The notes: generated by a model from the letters alone, not told the origin. A stretch of 64,000 bases of DNA from Azolla caroliniana (GCA_043228905.1 JBHGNT010000010.1:15934001-15998000), one strand, 5' to 3'; counted from the stretch's first letter, positions 9,874-20,576 are shown. A program made the numbers and translations.

Positions 9874-10273
9874 TGTAAAGAATCAAGAGATGGATTTTGG
9901 TGAATCGGAATAGGTGTTAACTGTGTGTGTATGAGAGAGAGAGAGAGAGAGAGTGAGTGAGAGAGACAAGGAGGAATACACAGAGAATATGCAAGGTTAA
10001 AAGTATATTAACAAAGGAGAAAGATTCAACAATATACAAGGTGGGAGGAGGGTGCTTTATGTAGTCACCCTCTCTCTTCATTAACTACAAGGCTCATGGA
10101 GCATGGGGAATGTGAAAGCTCATAAGTTATGTGTAATAGAATATGATTCTATGACTCATACTAAATGCTAGAATACAAAGTGGTGACATAATGGTGACTC
10201 TTGACCGTTGAGGTGTCTCTTCACTCTCAAGGTGAGTTCACACACTAGACCACGTTGAGCTTGATTCTCAACA
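9874..10273 (-). repeat. C2 5' LTR
   Basis: A 400-bp LTR, on the minus strand starting TGTTGAGAATC and ending GATTCTTTACA. It matches the truncated copy at 5888-6258 and the C1 LTR at 25129-25523. A GA microsatellite lies near 9930-9965. It abuts the primer site on one side and the AGAAA duplication on the other. Confidence 0.92.
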
Positions 10274-10853
10274 AGAAACAAACGGCACACTCAGTTGCAG
10301 TAACAATAGATTACAATATTCAGAGATTGCAAACTCTGACGGTTACAACCGGCCACCCGGTAATGGACGTGACACGGGGTCCTACTCACGCACACCGACG
10401 ACAGCCACACGACTCGAAGAAACAAAGGGGAAAAGGCAAGAGAGAGACTCTGCCGGAAGCACATGGGTTGTCCACGAAGCAGAGGCAACAAACTCCCGAC
10501 ACCCGCAGAGAACGACAATTGGAGGAGAGAGAGCTCGACACTCGGTTATGCAGCAGCACTTCGTCCTCGCCAACGCGCGATATCTTTATCTTCCTTCTCT
10601 CCCTCCTTAAATAGTTCGCAAAAAGGGGGAGTGCCCCCTTTCTCCCTAGTCAAATCGCTTTATTCCATGTCCCTTTTGACAGAGATACGCACAATCCCCT
10701 AATAAATGTGTACTACTTAGTATTTACATCAGCCGATCCATTTATGAATCATGTACAAAATATCAAAATATGAATTCACGCGTCCATTCGTGTAAGAGCC
10801 GATCCATGCGCCCTTTTCTCTGATTCTGCCTATGGCCGGTTTTCTTCACGACA

Positions 10854-10866
10854 TCCACCCCCAGCA
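10854..10866 (-). other. G2 polypurine tract
   Basis: On the minus strand TGCTGGGGGTGGA precedes the TGTCGTGAAG start of the G2 3' LTR, the normal position of the plus-strand primer. The tract in G3 (14928-14940) is nearly the same. Confidence 0.8.
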
Positions 10867-10922
10867 AACCACGCATCCATCGGCATGCGCTAGAGACGGG
10901 TAGTTACCGAAGAAAACCGGCT

Positions 10923-12313
10923 TCACTCATCGCTCTCCGATTCTCCGCCGGGCCCGAACTGATCATCGTTGCCACTCCCGCTCGCAGGCTCCGGCTCGTC
11001 TTCGAACCGCTTCTTGAACGCTTCGATCTGCTTCCTGACCACCGGCACTGCTAACCGCGTCCCGTCGAGTTCCGCGAGGTGGTATGTGCCGTTGTCATTC
11101 ACGCTCGTCACCGTGTAGGGCCCGAACCACCTCCTAGAAAACTTTCGCACCGCCTTGTGCTGATTGTCGAGGCTGCTATCATATACCAAGACCCAGTCGC
11201 CTTCCTCGATCTTCTTTGGTCGCAACCGGTGTGTCCGGGTCAACCGGGTCTTGTTCCGCTTCCTTGCCGCTCGTAGCTTTTCCTTTGCCCGTCTCACGTC
11301 CTCCGACCTCCGCTCGAGTTGCCGAATCCGCGCCACCAGCAACTCCTCCCGGCTCATCTCGTCCTTCCAATCTACCGCCGCCCATGAAGAAATTGTCCAT
11401 TCTGTCGGCATGATCGGCTTCTGTCCGTACATCAGCTCTGCCGGCATAAACCCTGTCACCGAACTGTGCGTAGTTTGGTCTGCCCATAGTGCGTAAGGAA
11501 GGAGCCACGGCCAATTCCCGACTTGCCCTCCGCATGCACGCACCAACGCCTTTACGATCGGCCCGTGCCCACGTTCTACCTTCCCTTTCGCCACCGGATT
11601 GTACGCTGTAGTGAGGGAGAGTTTGACCCCTAGCCGGTCGAACAACTCAGCTTCCCGCGCATCCAGCTCTCCCCGGTCCACCACGATCCTCTCGATGCAC
11701 CCATACCTACCTCTTCGATCAGGAACCGGCATACTGTCGCGGTTTTCTTGTTCTACAGTGCATGGCCTTCCACCTGGTTCGTTAAGTCTTCCCGCGCAAG
11801 CACCAGGTATCGCATCTGTCCTACTCCCATCGGCATCGTCACCAAGTCCACCATCCATTTGAAATGGACCACAAGCGGGTAAGTCGGGTGTAGCTCGTCC
11901 TGATGTCGGATTACGGAGTGCATCTGACAGCTTTCACAAGTCGTTACGAACCGATGCACGTCTTGGTACAACCCCGATCACCAGTACTTCTCCTTCAGCT
12001 TCTCGAACGTGGCCCACGTTCCGCGGTGTCCGGCCCAGGGACTCTCGTGAAATGCCGCCAGTAGTTCCTCCCGTTCTTCTTTCTTTGCCACTACTTGGAG
12101 CGGGATGCCGTTTCTCTTCTTTGGGTGCCTCCATATGCACTCATCTTGCAGGAAGAATCGATACACCTTCTTCCGTACCCGGCTCGCCTCTTCTCTCGTC
12201 CATGTTGTGTCCGGCGTCATCGTCCGTAGGAACCTCCCGATTTGGAGCCACTCCCCGTCGTACCTGCTTTCGTCAAATTCGTTAAGCGCCGGAGTGTCCC
12301 CTTTCTTCGTCGT
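10923..12313 (-). pseudogene. pol: G2 integrase
   Basis: Read leftwards from 12313: a zinc region (HESPWAGHRGTW, then CESCQ near 11935), the core start DLVTMPMGVGQM, and from 11858 VDRGELDAREAELF and NPVAKGKVERGH, which hold the second Asp and the Glu. The C-terminal part runs to 10923 with a GDWVLVYDSSLDNQ block and an acidic tail. A stop after EKYW (11978) and a frame change near 11750-11860 break it. The protein matches G3 and G4 closely. No chromodomain is visible. Confidence 0.88.
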
Positions 12314-12630
12314 CACATTAGCCGACCCGAGAAGTCCTCGCCGACTTCTTCGTCATCTGAAACCATGCCGCCTTCGTCGTTGAACCTTGCTCTCGGAAGC
12401 ATGTTGGCCATGGTGTTATCCTTTCCAGAGATGTGCCGTATCTCCGGGTTCCGGGACTTAATGTACGCTATCCACCGGAGCATTGCTAGGTCCGGCGTCG
12501 CGCATCCGGAAACCATGCTGAGTATCGGCAGGCAGTCCGTCTCAATGATCACCTCCGTCTCGATCAGATAGTCCTTGTTGGCCTTGACTGCTGCAACGAT
12601 ACCCCAAAGCTCGTGCTTAACTTGGGGGAC
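12313..12630 (-). pseudogene. pol: G2 RNase H remnant
   Basis: Minus-strand coding begins abruptly with QVKHELWGIVAAVKANKDYL, followed by IIETDCLPILSMVSG, MLRWIAYIKSRNPEIRH and SGKDNTMANML. This is the second half of gypsy RNase H with its catalytic acidic context. Everything from protease to the first half of RNase H is missing. A C/G-rich run at about 12625-12642 marks the deletion junction with gag. Confidence 0.85.
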
Positions 12631-12640
12631 CCACCCCCCC

Positions 12641-12852
12641 CGGCCTTTCCTACCCGTTTATCTTACACCAGAACCTCGTAGTTTTGGCAAGCGGCTTCTA
12701 CGAAGCTCGTTTTCTCTTCGACCGGATCGTCCCATCCGGTGACCTCCTGGACCTGCTATTCCGTGCGGTCCGCCTCTTCCTTCTTCAGCTGAACTCCGGA
12801 GAAGCCTTCTAGCACTAGCGGCTAGAATCCGGAGTCCTTCACCTTTCGGGAC
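12641..12852 (-). pseudogene. gag: G2 gag, C-terminal piece
   Basis: Minus-strand sequence left of G3 continues Gag: KVKDSGF, then LKKEEADRTE, EVTGWDDPVEEKTSFVEAACQNYEVLV. It aligns with G4 at 31900-32090. Three in-frame stops are present. It ends at the G/C-rich deletion junction near 12640, beyond which RNase H follows directly. Confidence 0.82.
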
Positions 12853-13316
12853 TCGTTGTCGCGAAAATCCGTCACTAAGTACGGATCGTGAGACGGAACC
12901 GCCGGGATTCTGGACTAGAAGGATTTAGAGCAACATGTACAACACAAGCAAGTTTTAAGCATAAGACAAGTGGGAGAGACAAATCATTAGTTTATTGCAA
13001 AAGAAAAGCGATTTTTAATAATTTCAGAATTGTGTTACAATGGGTTGGGTATGGAAATGAGAGATTCATTTTTCAAATAAAGGAGCCAACAACCATGCAA
13101 GGAGTGGTTCGATATGAATACGAGAGATAATTCTTTACAAGAAAGATCAAGTCCCCAAAGCTAGGAGTTTGATATCAATATGTGAGATAATTTGTTTCTC
13201 GAAAACCCCGAGGGAAGAAGGAAGAGGGGAAAAAAAAAAAAAAACTAGTAGGGAAAAAATGGGACATATATCCAGCTCCTAGTTGATCCTCCCTCCCCAA
13301 TCTTACTTTGCATGCC

Positions 13317-13440
13317 CACTTTTAGTTGTATGACCTCTATTTTTAGCTGCATGGCCTCTGCTTTTAGTTGCATGCTTCCATTTTTAGATGCATGCCTTTT
13401 ACTTTTAGTTGCATGGCCTTGGCTTTTGGTTGCATGCGAT
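13317..13440. repeat. Short tandem repeat in G3 LTR
   Basis: About six imperfect copies of a unit near 21 bp, of the form TTTTAGTTGCATGGCCTCTAC. The same block occurs in the other LTR at about 21008-21130. It lies between the (A)n-rich part and the CpG-rich array. Confidence 0.85.
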
Positions 13441-13489
13441 TGTCCGTATAATTCGGCCAAATGACCCAATCATCCATAAAGTTTAGCCC

Positions 13490-14630
13490 GTGCGCAATCC
13501 GTACGTGTGTCGCAACCAAACCGTAGACACGTCCGCGTGCAAAAGTCTCGACCGCGTAGTGTACGCATCCACGCATGCGCACGTTCCGACCGCGTCCTGT
13601 ACGCATGCGCGCGCTCATCACACATGCGTCCGCACACAAAAAGTCCCAATCGCGCCGCAATGTACGCATCCACGCTTACGCGCGTCCTGATTGCGGCGTG
13701 TATGCATCCGCACACCCGTCCGAAACGTCCACGCGATCGTGCATGCGTACGCACGAAACTTGCACACGCGCGTACATCCGAAGACGTCCACGTGGCCATG
13801 CACACGCGCATACGCCCGAAGCGTTAACATGACCGTGCATACGCACATACGCGCATACGCTCGAAGCATTAACACAACTGTGCATGCGCACATACGCGCA
13901 TACGACCGAAGCGTAATCATGGCCGTGCATACGCGTGTATGCTCGAAGCGTGCACACCACACAATGTAGCCCGACCGCGTAGTGTACGCATCCACGCATG
14001 CGCACGTCTTGACCGCGTCCTGTACGCATCCGCGCGCTCATCACACACGCGTCCGCACGCAAAAAGTCCAAACCGCACCGCAATGTACGCATCCACGCAT
14101 CCACACACTCGTCCGAAACGTCCACGCGATCGTGCACGCGTACGCCCGAAACTTGCACACGCGCTTACATCCGAAGACGTTGGCCATGCATACGCGCGTA
14201 TGCTCGAAGCGTGCACACCACACAATGTAGCCCGACCGCGTAGTGTACGCATCCACGCATGCGCACGTCCCGACCGCGTCTTGTACGCATCCGCGCGCTC
14301 ATCACACACGCATCCGCACGCAAAAAGTCCAAACCGCACCGCAATGTACGCATCCTGACTGCGGCGTGTACGCATCCACACACTCGTCCAAAACGTCCAC
14401 GCGATCGTGCACGCGTACGCCCGAAACTTGCACACGCGCGTACATCCGAAGACGTCCACGTGGCTATGCACACGCGTATATGCCCGAAGCGTTAACATGA
14501 CCGCGCATACGCACATACGCCCGAAGCATTAACACAACCGTGTATACGCACATACGCGCATACGCCCGAAGCGTAATTACGACAATGCATATGCGTGTAT
14601 GCTTGAAGCGTGCACACCACACAATGTAGC
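13490..14630. repeat. CpG-rich alternating purine-pyrimidine array, about 3 long copies
   Basis: The array is built from short motifs such as GTACGCATCCACGC, CGTGCATACGCACATACGC and CGAAGCGTTAACA. A longer unit beginning GACCGCGTAGTGTACGCATC recurs at about 13550, 13973 and 14233 and ends with CACACCACACAATGTAGCCC, so three copies of unequal length lie in tandem. The other LTR has one copy (21238-21688). Many stretches alternate purine and pyrimidine for over 20 bases, the pattern that favours Z-DNA. CpG density is far above the neighbouring sequence. Confidence 0.88.
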
Positions 14631-14927
14631 CCAAGTCACCTTGAACATTTTATGTTCCACACATTGATAGAATGATTATATTTTGGTTTCCCTTATATAT
14701 CCTGGGTTCCAATGTTGTCCTATCTATGTGGGATATCTCACAGTTTTGTCTTTTCTTTCTTCTTCTTCAAACTTCACACTCACATAGCTTGATACTTGTT
14801 TATCCGTTTCATGCGTAGTAAAATACGCTATGAAACTCTTGAAGACACCTATCTATATGAATACATTAATCTAATATTAAATAATTATTTTACTAGTTTT
14901 CATATTGTGTGTGAAAACCACACGACA

Positions 14928-14940
14928 TTCACCCCCACCA
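14928..14940 (-). other. G3 polypurine tract
   Basis: Minus strand TTGGTGGGGGTGAA-type tract directly before the TGTCGTGTGG start of the 3' LTR. Position and composition match those of G2 and G4. Confidence 0.8.
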
Positions 14941-14993
14941 AACCTGCACATCCACCGGTATGTGCCAATTGTGGTGAGGTTCCTCTTTTTTAA

Positions 14994-16141
14994 TTACTCG
15001 TCGTCAACCTCGATGTTTGAGGATACATCATCTAGAGCTTCGATCTCAAGATTTGGGGCCTCTCTTCTCTTAAAGATCTTGATCCTCTTCCCTGCTATTG
15101 GCAAAGCAAGTCGAGTTCCATCTAACTTCGCTAAAAAATAGGTTGCATTGCTTTCTATTTTCTTGACCATATACAGGCCAAACCATCGTTTTGCGAACTT
15201 TCGAGTAGTGTTATATTGATTATCGAGACTACTATCATAGACAAGAACCCAATCTCCTTCTTCAAATTTTCTTTGTCGAGGACGATGCTTTCTATCGAAA
15301 TTCTCCTTGTTCTTCAATCGAGCTTGGCACAACCGTTCTATTGCCAATTCGACATCTTCGGGCCTCCGTTCTAGTTGTTGAATCCTCGTGGCTAGCAAGT
15401 CTTCCCGACTCATTTCCTCTTGCCATGGCAAAGATGCCCACGAAGCAACACTTTGCTCAATAGGCATTATTGGTTATTGGGCATATATCCCGTAGTCATG
15501 CTATGTGTAGTTCTATCTGCCCATAATGCATAAGGTAGTAATTGTGGCCAATTCCCCATCTTGCCGTCACAAGCCTTTGCTAGAGCTTTTACAATCGGAC
15601 TATGTCCTCGTTCCACCTTCCCATTTGCATTCGGGTTGTACGCCATGGTGAGCGATAATTTGACGCCTATTCTTGAAAAGAACTCTTTAGCTTCATTCGC
15701 ATCTAATTCTCCCCTATCGGCTACTATTTTGCCGACACATCCGTATCGACAAATAACATCTTCAAGGAGAAACTTACAAACCGCCGACGTTGTTTTATTC
15801 CTTAGCGCCCGTCCTTCTACTTGGTTGGTGAGATCCTCTCTTGCTAGCACGAGATATTTCATTTGCCCCAATCCCATTGGCATAACCACTATGTCTACCA
15901 ACCACTTATAGTGCATTGATAATGGATATGTTGGATGAAGTTCATCCCTATGATGAATATTCGAGTATAATTGGCATTGCTCACATGTTTCAACATAGCT
16001 TGCTAAATCTTTGTAAACACCCGGCCACCAATACTTCTCCTTGAGCTTTGCAAATGTTGCCCATATACCACGATGACCTGCCCACACACTATCATGAAAT
16101 TCAGCAATTAGTGTTTGTTGATCCTGTTTCTTGCACACCAC
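14994..16141 (-). pseudogene. pol: G3 integrase
   Basis: The piece 16141-15467 carries the zinc region (EFHDSVWAGHRGIW and CEQCQ), the core start DIVVMPMGLGQMKYL, VADRGELDANEA, and NPNANGKVERGH with the catalytic Glu. It ends at a stop after TGYMPNNQ. The next frame, 15467-14994, continues with the C-terminal half (EEMSREDLLATRIQQLERR, EEGDWVLVYDSSLDNQ) and an acidic tail. One small indel near 15467 separates the two. Catalytic residues look intact. Confidence 0.9.
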
Positions 16142-16253
16142 TCGAAGTGGAGTTCCATTCTTCTTCTTCGGAAACTTCCATAGATGTCCTTCTTTGAGGA
16201 AGAACTTGTAGGCCTTCTTCCTAATTTGGTAGAAGTCTTCCTTTGACCATGAT

Positions 16254-16900
16254 TCATCTTTTGTAAGAGCTTAAGTATTTGCCAATTTCGATGAATTCAC
16301 CCTCATAATCTTCTACTTTGAACACTGCTAGCACCTGAGCACAAGAAACCGTAAAGAAGTTTAGGCCAACATCCTCTTCGTCGGAGTGCAAATCTTCTTC
16401 ACCCTCATACCTCGCCCTTGACAACATATCGGCCACCACATTATGCTTCCCATTTATATGCCGAATCTTGGGGTTGAGGGACTTTATATAGGCAATCCAT
16501 CGCAGCATAGCAATATCTGGTGTAGCACAACCGGATATCATTCCGAGAATAGGTAGACAGTCGGTTTCGATTATGACCTCTGTTCCTATAAGGTAGTCAC
16601 GATTAGTTTTAACCGCCGATACTATTCCCCATAGCTCTCTCTTTACTTGGGCATACTTCCTTTGTCTTTCGGTTAACACCTTCGCACCGAATCAGATTGC
16701 ATACCGATTCTTTTCTTTGTCTTCTTGGTTTATCACCCATCCAATTCCGGTTGGGCTCGTATCCACCGTCACATATATCGGGGTACCATCGGTGTAGTCG
16801 GCTTTGCGTAGTGTTGGAGCTTCCAATAATAGTTTCTTTAGCTTTCGAATCGCGTAGGTATGCTCATCTTCCCATTCAAACTTCTTCCTTTTCTTTAGTA
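16254..16900 (-). pseudogene. pol: G3 RNase H
   Basis: Read leftwards, 16900-16690 encodes EDEHTYAIRKLKKLL and the VTVDTSPTGIGWVINQED motif. After a stop near 16690, 16679-16254 encodes RQRKYAQVKRELWGIVSAVK, IIETDCLPILGMISG, and the HINGKHNVVADMLSRA end motif. This is the gypsy RNase H with its acidic residues visible. It degrades viral RNA in the RNA-DNA hybrid. Confidence 0.85.
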
Positions 16901-16901
16901 G

Positions 16902-17966
16902 TCAATACAATGGTTCAGCGACATGGGCATAATGTGGAATCCATATGTGATAGAATGCACATGCTCTCGAGAATCTACGCACCTTCGTTTGAGACACACA
17001 TTCTTCTTTCATCTCTTGAATAGCGTTCACCTTCGATGGAGATGGCTTCCGGCCATAAGACCCACATAAGTGTCCTACTACCAATATTTCTGGTTGACCG
17101 AATGCAGACTTCTCTCCCAAAAGCGTGAGATTCGCATCCTCAAGCTTTTGCAACACCTTCTCGCTATCCTTTATATGATCGATGACGAATCTTCGGCAAC
17201 CATCTTCATCTTTCGATTCATCTTTCTCTTCCATCAAGCATCCTTTGATTGGAATGTCATCTAAGAAGGGCATTGTGATATCGGGGATGCAATCCCTCAA
17301 CACTTTATTCATGGCATTCACCATGTGGGCTACGGAATTTGTTGCACCTTGGGGTAAGGTGCACATCCTTACCAACCCGATCAGCGTCCTCATTGTTGTT
17401 ATGTCTCTACTATCGACGGCCAATTGAAATTGATCATAGCCCGAGTAGAGATCTCCAATGGAATAGATCGATCTTCCCGCGAAGGCTTCAACAAATTCAT
17501 CCACGCGTGGACCAATTCCGGCATTTCGGATCGTCACCTTGTTGACGGGTTGGAGATCTTGTATAAAGCGTAAGGACCCGTTCTTCTTCGGCACCGTAAA
17601 CCATCTATTAGAGTAGGGAGCATTGGATGGCTCAAGAATTCCCATCCTAACCTTTTCCTTTAGAAGCTCAATCAACTTTGGAATGTGAGCTCTTGGAACC
17701 GGTATCGGCTTGAGGTTCCAAGGTACATGTGGCACCGTAAAAATCACCATCGGCTCTATCATCTTCGGGTCGGCACATCCAATCTCTTGTGGAGAGAAGG
17801 CAAAGGCTTTCCCATGTCTCTCAAGCATTCCGCGGAACATTCTCTCCTCTTCGGGGAGAAGGAAATCTTCCCTTCCAACTTGTAGCTTTCCTTTCGTCTC
17901 TTTGGTGAAGACATGACCTATTGCCTTTGGATCCCTTAAGCTCGGATCATTGGCAACTTCTTTCAT
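16902..17966 (-). pseudogene. pol: G3 reverse transcriptase (FLDD type)
   Basis: A 354-residue open frame covers nearly all of RT. Landmarks are VPRAHIPKLIELLKEK, VPKKNGSLRFIQDLQPVNKVT, IYSIGDLYSGYDQFQLAVDSRD, LPQGATNSVAHMVNAMNKVLR and the active site MPFLDDIPIKG. The catalytic pair DD is present, but the first residue of the usual YxDD box is Phe. The same FLDD occurs in G4 and G5, so it is a lineage trait. A stop at the end (EPLY*) and one upstream separate it from its neighbours. Confidence 0.92.
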
Positions 17967-17972
17967 CTTCTG

Positions 17973-18443
17973 CTAGCTATCTTCCGGTAGCAGAACCGCA
18001 ACTGGCTTGATCTTCTTATCTACCGTTTTATATTTTGTGTTGACTTTAGCTTCCTCCATCAAGATGCCTCGATGATATTCATCGATGATAGTGTACATGT
18101 TGACAAAGTTAACCGAAATCACATTTTGATCGTGAGGGTAGCTCAAGTCCACGACTTCCTCGATTTCGCCGATGGTGTCGTTAAATGAGACTTCCTCTAG
18201 AATATGAGACACAAATTCTTCTTCTTTGATTATTCTTTCTTCTTTCAACATCTTCTCAAAATCTTGTATCCGACACTTGTCCTTCTTGTTGAGTAGTGTA
18301 AGTTTACATGCGCCACTAGGTGTCACACATGTTGCTTCTCCTTGCGATCCACTTATTTCGCTTCCTTGTGGGGACTTATGATTGCTCGGACTATTTGTGC
18401 CCCATGCTTCAATAGTCCGCTCTAAAAATCCAAGGATTCGCAT
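17973..18443 (-). pseudogene. pol: G3 protease-RT linker
   Basis: A 156-residue open frame between protease and RT, with no motif I know. It is acidic in its middle (EKMLKEERIIKEEEF, EIEEVVDLSYPHD) and ends with a stretch whose G4 counterpart lies just upstream of RT at about 33200. It belongs to the Pol polyprotein and shows no envelope features such as signal peptide or transmembrane segment. Confidence 0.65.
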
Positions 18444-19021
18444 CCAAGGCTATCTCTGTTCCTTTTATGATTAGGCCGCATCGTAAGGAATTGAACAGAT
18501 CTTTGATTGTCAAGGCTCTTGACTCGCGCGAAGGCCGCTCCATTATCGAACACCTTAGTCTCCATCCGGGACGATGTGATATATGGTTGTCCTAGGATGA
18601 CAGGATGTGAAGCTGAGTCTTGCACGAAGAAGTGTGGATCCATCTCCACATCTCCGATTGTGACTTCTGTGGCCTTCGTTGCCGCTCGTATCTTCCATCC
18701 GTGGTTTGTATTGATCGGCCATCTTCCTTTCTTGTAGAATTCGGTCGACATGAGGTTGATCTCTGAACCATGGTCAATCAAGGCTACCACAGTCTCCTTC
18801 TTCTCTCCGATCTTCACCGGCGTCTCCGTTGTCGCTCTTGCCCAATGAGGCCGAGAGTAATGGTTGTCCGCCATCACTTCTTCTTCCTCCTCCTCTTCGG
18901 ATCTTGCCATGGTTATGGCACTTTTTTTCACCTCTTCTTCATCCGATTGTTGCCGCTTCCGCTTAATCAAGTCCACGATAGTATCGTGGAACTCCTTAGA
19001 GATCCCAAGTAGCTCTCTCAA
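18422..19021 (-). pseudogene. pol: G3 protease (DHG active site)
   Basis: Minus-strand frame with an acidic run (EEEEEEEV), then the retropepsin region: VALIDHGSEINLMS, IGDVEMDPHFFVQD, and the flap/closing motif HPVILGQPYIT. The Asp is present (codon 18773-18775), but Ser/Thr of the D-S/T-G triad is His (18770-18772). The surrounding residues are well kept. The homologous part of G4 is deleted, so conservation cannot be tested inside this window. It would process the Gag-Pol polyprotein. Confidence 0.82.
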
Positions 19022-19048
19022 AGTAAGGTCGACATGACTGTCTAAAAC

Positions 19049-20546
19049 CTACTCCTCAAGAACCTTCTGCAAGTTGGTTGTTTGTTCTATGTCCGACCTT
19101 AGCTTGTAAGTCGGCGCCACTCGTTCCTTTCCTTTCTTCACAGATTCATCGACTTCCATCCGAGAAGGTTGGCTCGATCCACCGAGCTTCCTACTTGTTT
19201 CTCCTATCTCTTTTCGTGGCGTAGGTTGGGCTTGTCCTTCTTTCCCTGCATTCCTTGTATTATGACGCTTTGATGTGCCATCTTCTTCACCGGTTGTTTT
19301 CCTCTTCTCTTCAACAAGAGCTTCATAGTTGTCACACACAACCTCCGCAAAGCTTGTGTTATCGTCAACTGGATCCGACCATCCGGTAACTCATCGCACA
19401 TTCCGATCAACATGTTTTAGATCCTCCAAATCTATTTTTCCTTTCATTTCACACTCGAATACCATTGGCCAAAACCCAACTCCCGGCTTGATCGTCTTTA
19501 GATTCTCTCTTCCGACTCGTATTCCTGCCGATGCGGCGTAGTGCATGGCTTCCACATGCCTTGCATCTTCCTCTTCCACGATCTTTTTCAGCCCGCCTCT
19601 TCCGAAGTTCACTCGAGTGGATCATGTTGCCGTCCAAATAAACGACATTCTTGCGAATCGTATCTTGCAAGTCAGTGCACTCCCTTCGTGAGTGCTCGAA
19701 ATTGTCGCACCACACACATCTATACCACAAATTTCCCTTCGGCCCGCGTCGACCTAAGTTGGCCAGCGATACCACTTCAAACTTCTTGGAGAGCTCTTCG
19801 ATTATAGATTCCTCCATCGCTTTCTTGTCGAAATTGTTGATCGGCTTGTTAGACTCAATCATCACAGGTGCCTTCCTCCATGATTGTGGATTCTCCGTAT
19901 CAGTTTCCTCTTGCCATTGTCGACGCTTGTCAAGATGGCTACAAGCCTTCTTCACCATCGCCCAATCCGCTACCAAGCCATTCGGTTGTGTTTCGTCCTC
20001 CAAAAAGTTGCCCAATTCTCGCCGATCTTTTGCATCCACTGCCTTTAGGAATAGTAGGACTTTATCTCCATTGAGAACTCGTTAATCAATACTCGGAAGT
20101 CGGTTGTCCTTTTGGTCGAATTTGGCATATACTCTAGACGCACACATATTCTTCCCTTTCTTCTCGATCCAAGACATTAGCGTATGTCGAGTCATCCGCG
20201 ATGCGTCTTCAAGCATGTATTCGGCGAGAAGTGCCTTTTTGAACTCCGCCCAAGTTGCATGCTCAATTTGGATCTCCATGATGCGCTCGCAGATCCGTGG
20301 TTCCACCACACGTTTGAAGCTAGAAAGTTGTTTGAGATCGTTGACATCCCTTTGTTGCATCTCGTTCCGATAGGTAGCAAGAAAATCCGTGATGTTCTTG
20401 CCACCAAATCGTCCAGCTATCTCGACCATACGATCAACAACTTTGTCAATTAAAGCTTCTCGATCTCTCACCTTCAGCATGTATTCCACTACGGACACCA
20501 TACCTTTCGTTAATTCCTCTCCTTGAGTTCCGCTTGTTGAAGCCAT
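19049..20546 (-). pseudogene. gag: G3 gag
   Basis: Gag opens at 20546 (MASTSGTQGEEL...), shares GRFGGKNITDFLATY with G2 and G4, and stops at 20082. 20039-19449 resumes in a new frame and contains the zinc knuckle CVWCDNFEHSRREC. 19612-19391 holds the conserved ASAGIRVGRENLK part, and 19339-19049 the basic, Ser/Thr-rich C-terminus. At least three frame changes or stops break it, so it cannot make a full Gag. The knuckle residues are complete. Confidence 0.88.
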
Positions 20547-20576
20547 TGTGCACTTGATATCCTTCCTACCGCCTCT

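Larger units (their letters stand above)
5888..10273 (-). mobile_element. C2: Ty1/copia element in the G2 LTR
   Basis: A complete-looking minus-strand insertion flanked by the perfect 5-bp duplication AGAAA (5883-5887 and 10274-10278). From right to left: 5' LTR (9874-10273), primer site, gag, protease, integrase, reverse transcriptase, then a truncated 3' LTR (5888-6258). RNase H, the polypurine tract and the first part of the 3' LTR are missing. It is of the same family as C1, judging by LTR and protein similarity. Confidence 0.93.
5757..10853 (-). repeat. G2 3' LTR, split by C2
   Basis: The LTR lies in two pieces, 5757-5887 and 10274-10853, together about 705 bp. It matches the 726-bp right LTR throughout. 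The left edge reads TATCGCGAAG against TGTCACGAAG in the other LTR, so the canonical TG has decayed to TA. It ends CTTCACGACA before the polypurine tract. A GA microsatellite lies at about 5818-5850. Open frames in this region are chance products of LTR sequence. Confidence 0.88.
12857..14927 (-). repeat. G3 3' LTR (2071 bp, expanded)
   Basis: The LTR starts TGTCGCGAAAATCC and ends CACACGACA in plus orientation, and matches the 1384-bp right LTR at both ends. It is about 690 bp longer. About 57 bp of the difference is a segment near 12981-13036 absent from the other copy. The rest comes mainly from extra copies of a CpG-rich repeat (13550-14630). No genes are present; open frames on both strands across the array are repeat artefacts. 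Confidence 0.92.

Noticed and set aside
10255-10702. Possible host gene over 10255-10614
   Set aside because: The same sequence recurs at 23284-23700 as part of the other G2 LTR.
13470-14516. Long open frames on both strands, rich in Arg, His, Thr and Ala
   Set aside because: They lie in the CpG-rich tandem array of the G3 LTR, where the short repeat lacks stops in all frames. No start context, no family similarity, and both strands are equally open.
13490-14630. CRISPR-like array
   Set aside because: Repeats are contiguous and variable with no unique spacers or associated genes, and the context is a plant-type LTR.
17973-18443. Envelope-like gene in G3
   Set aside because: It lies between protease and RT, and has no signal peptide, transmembrane segment or cleavage site. 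It is a Pol linker.
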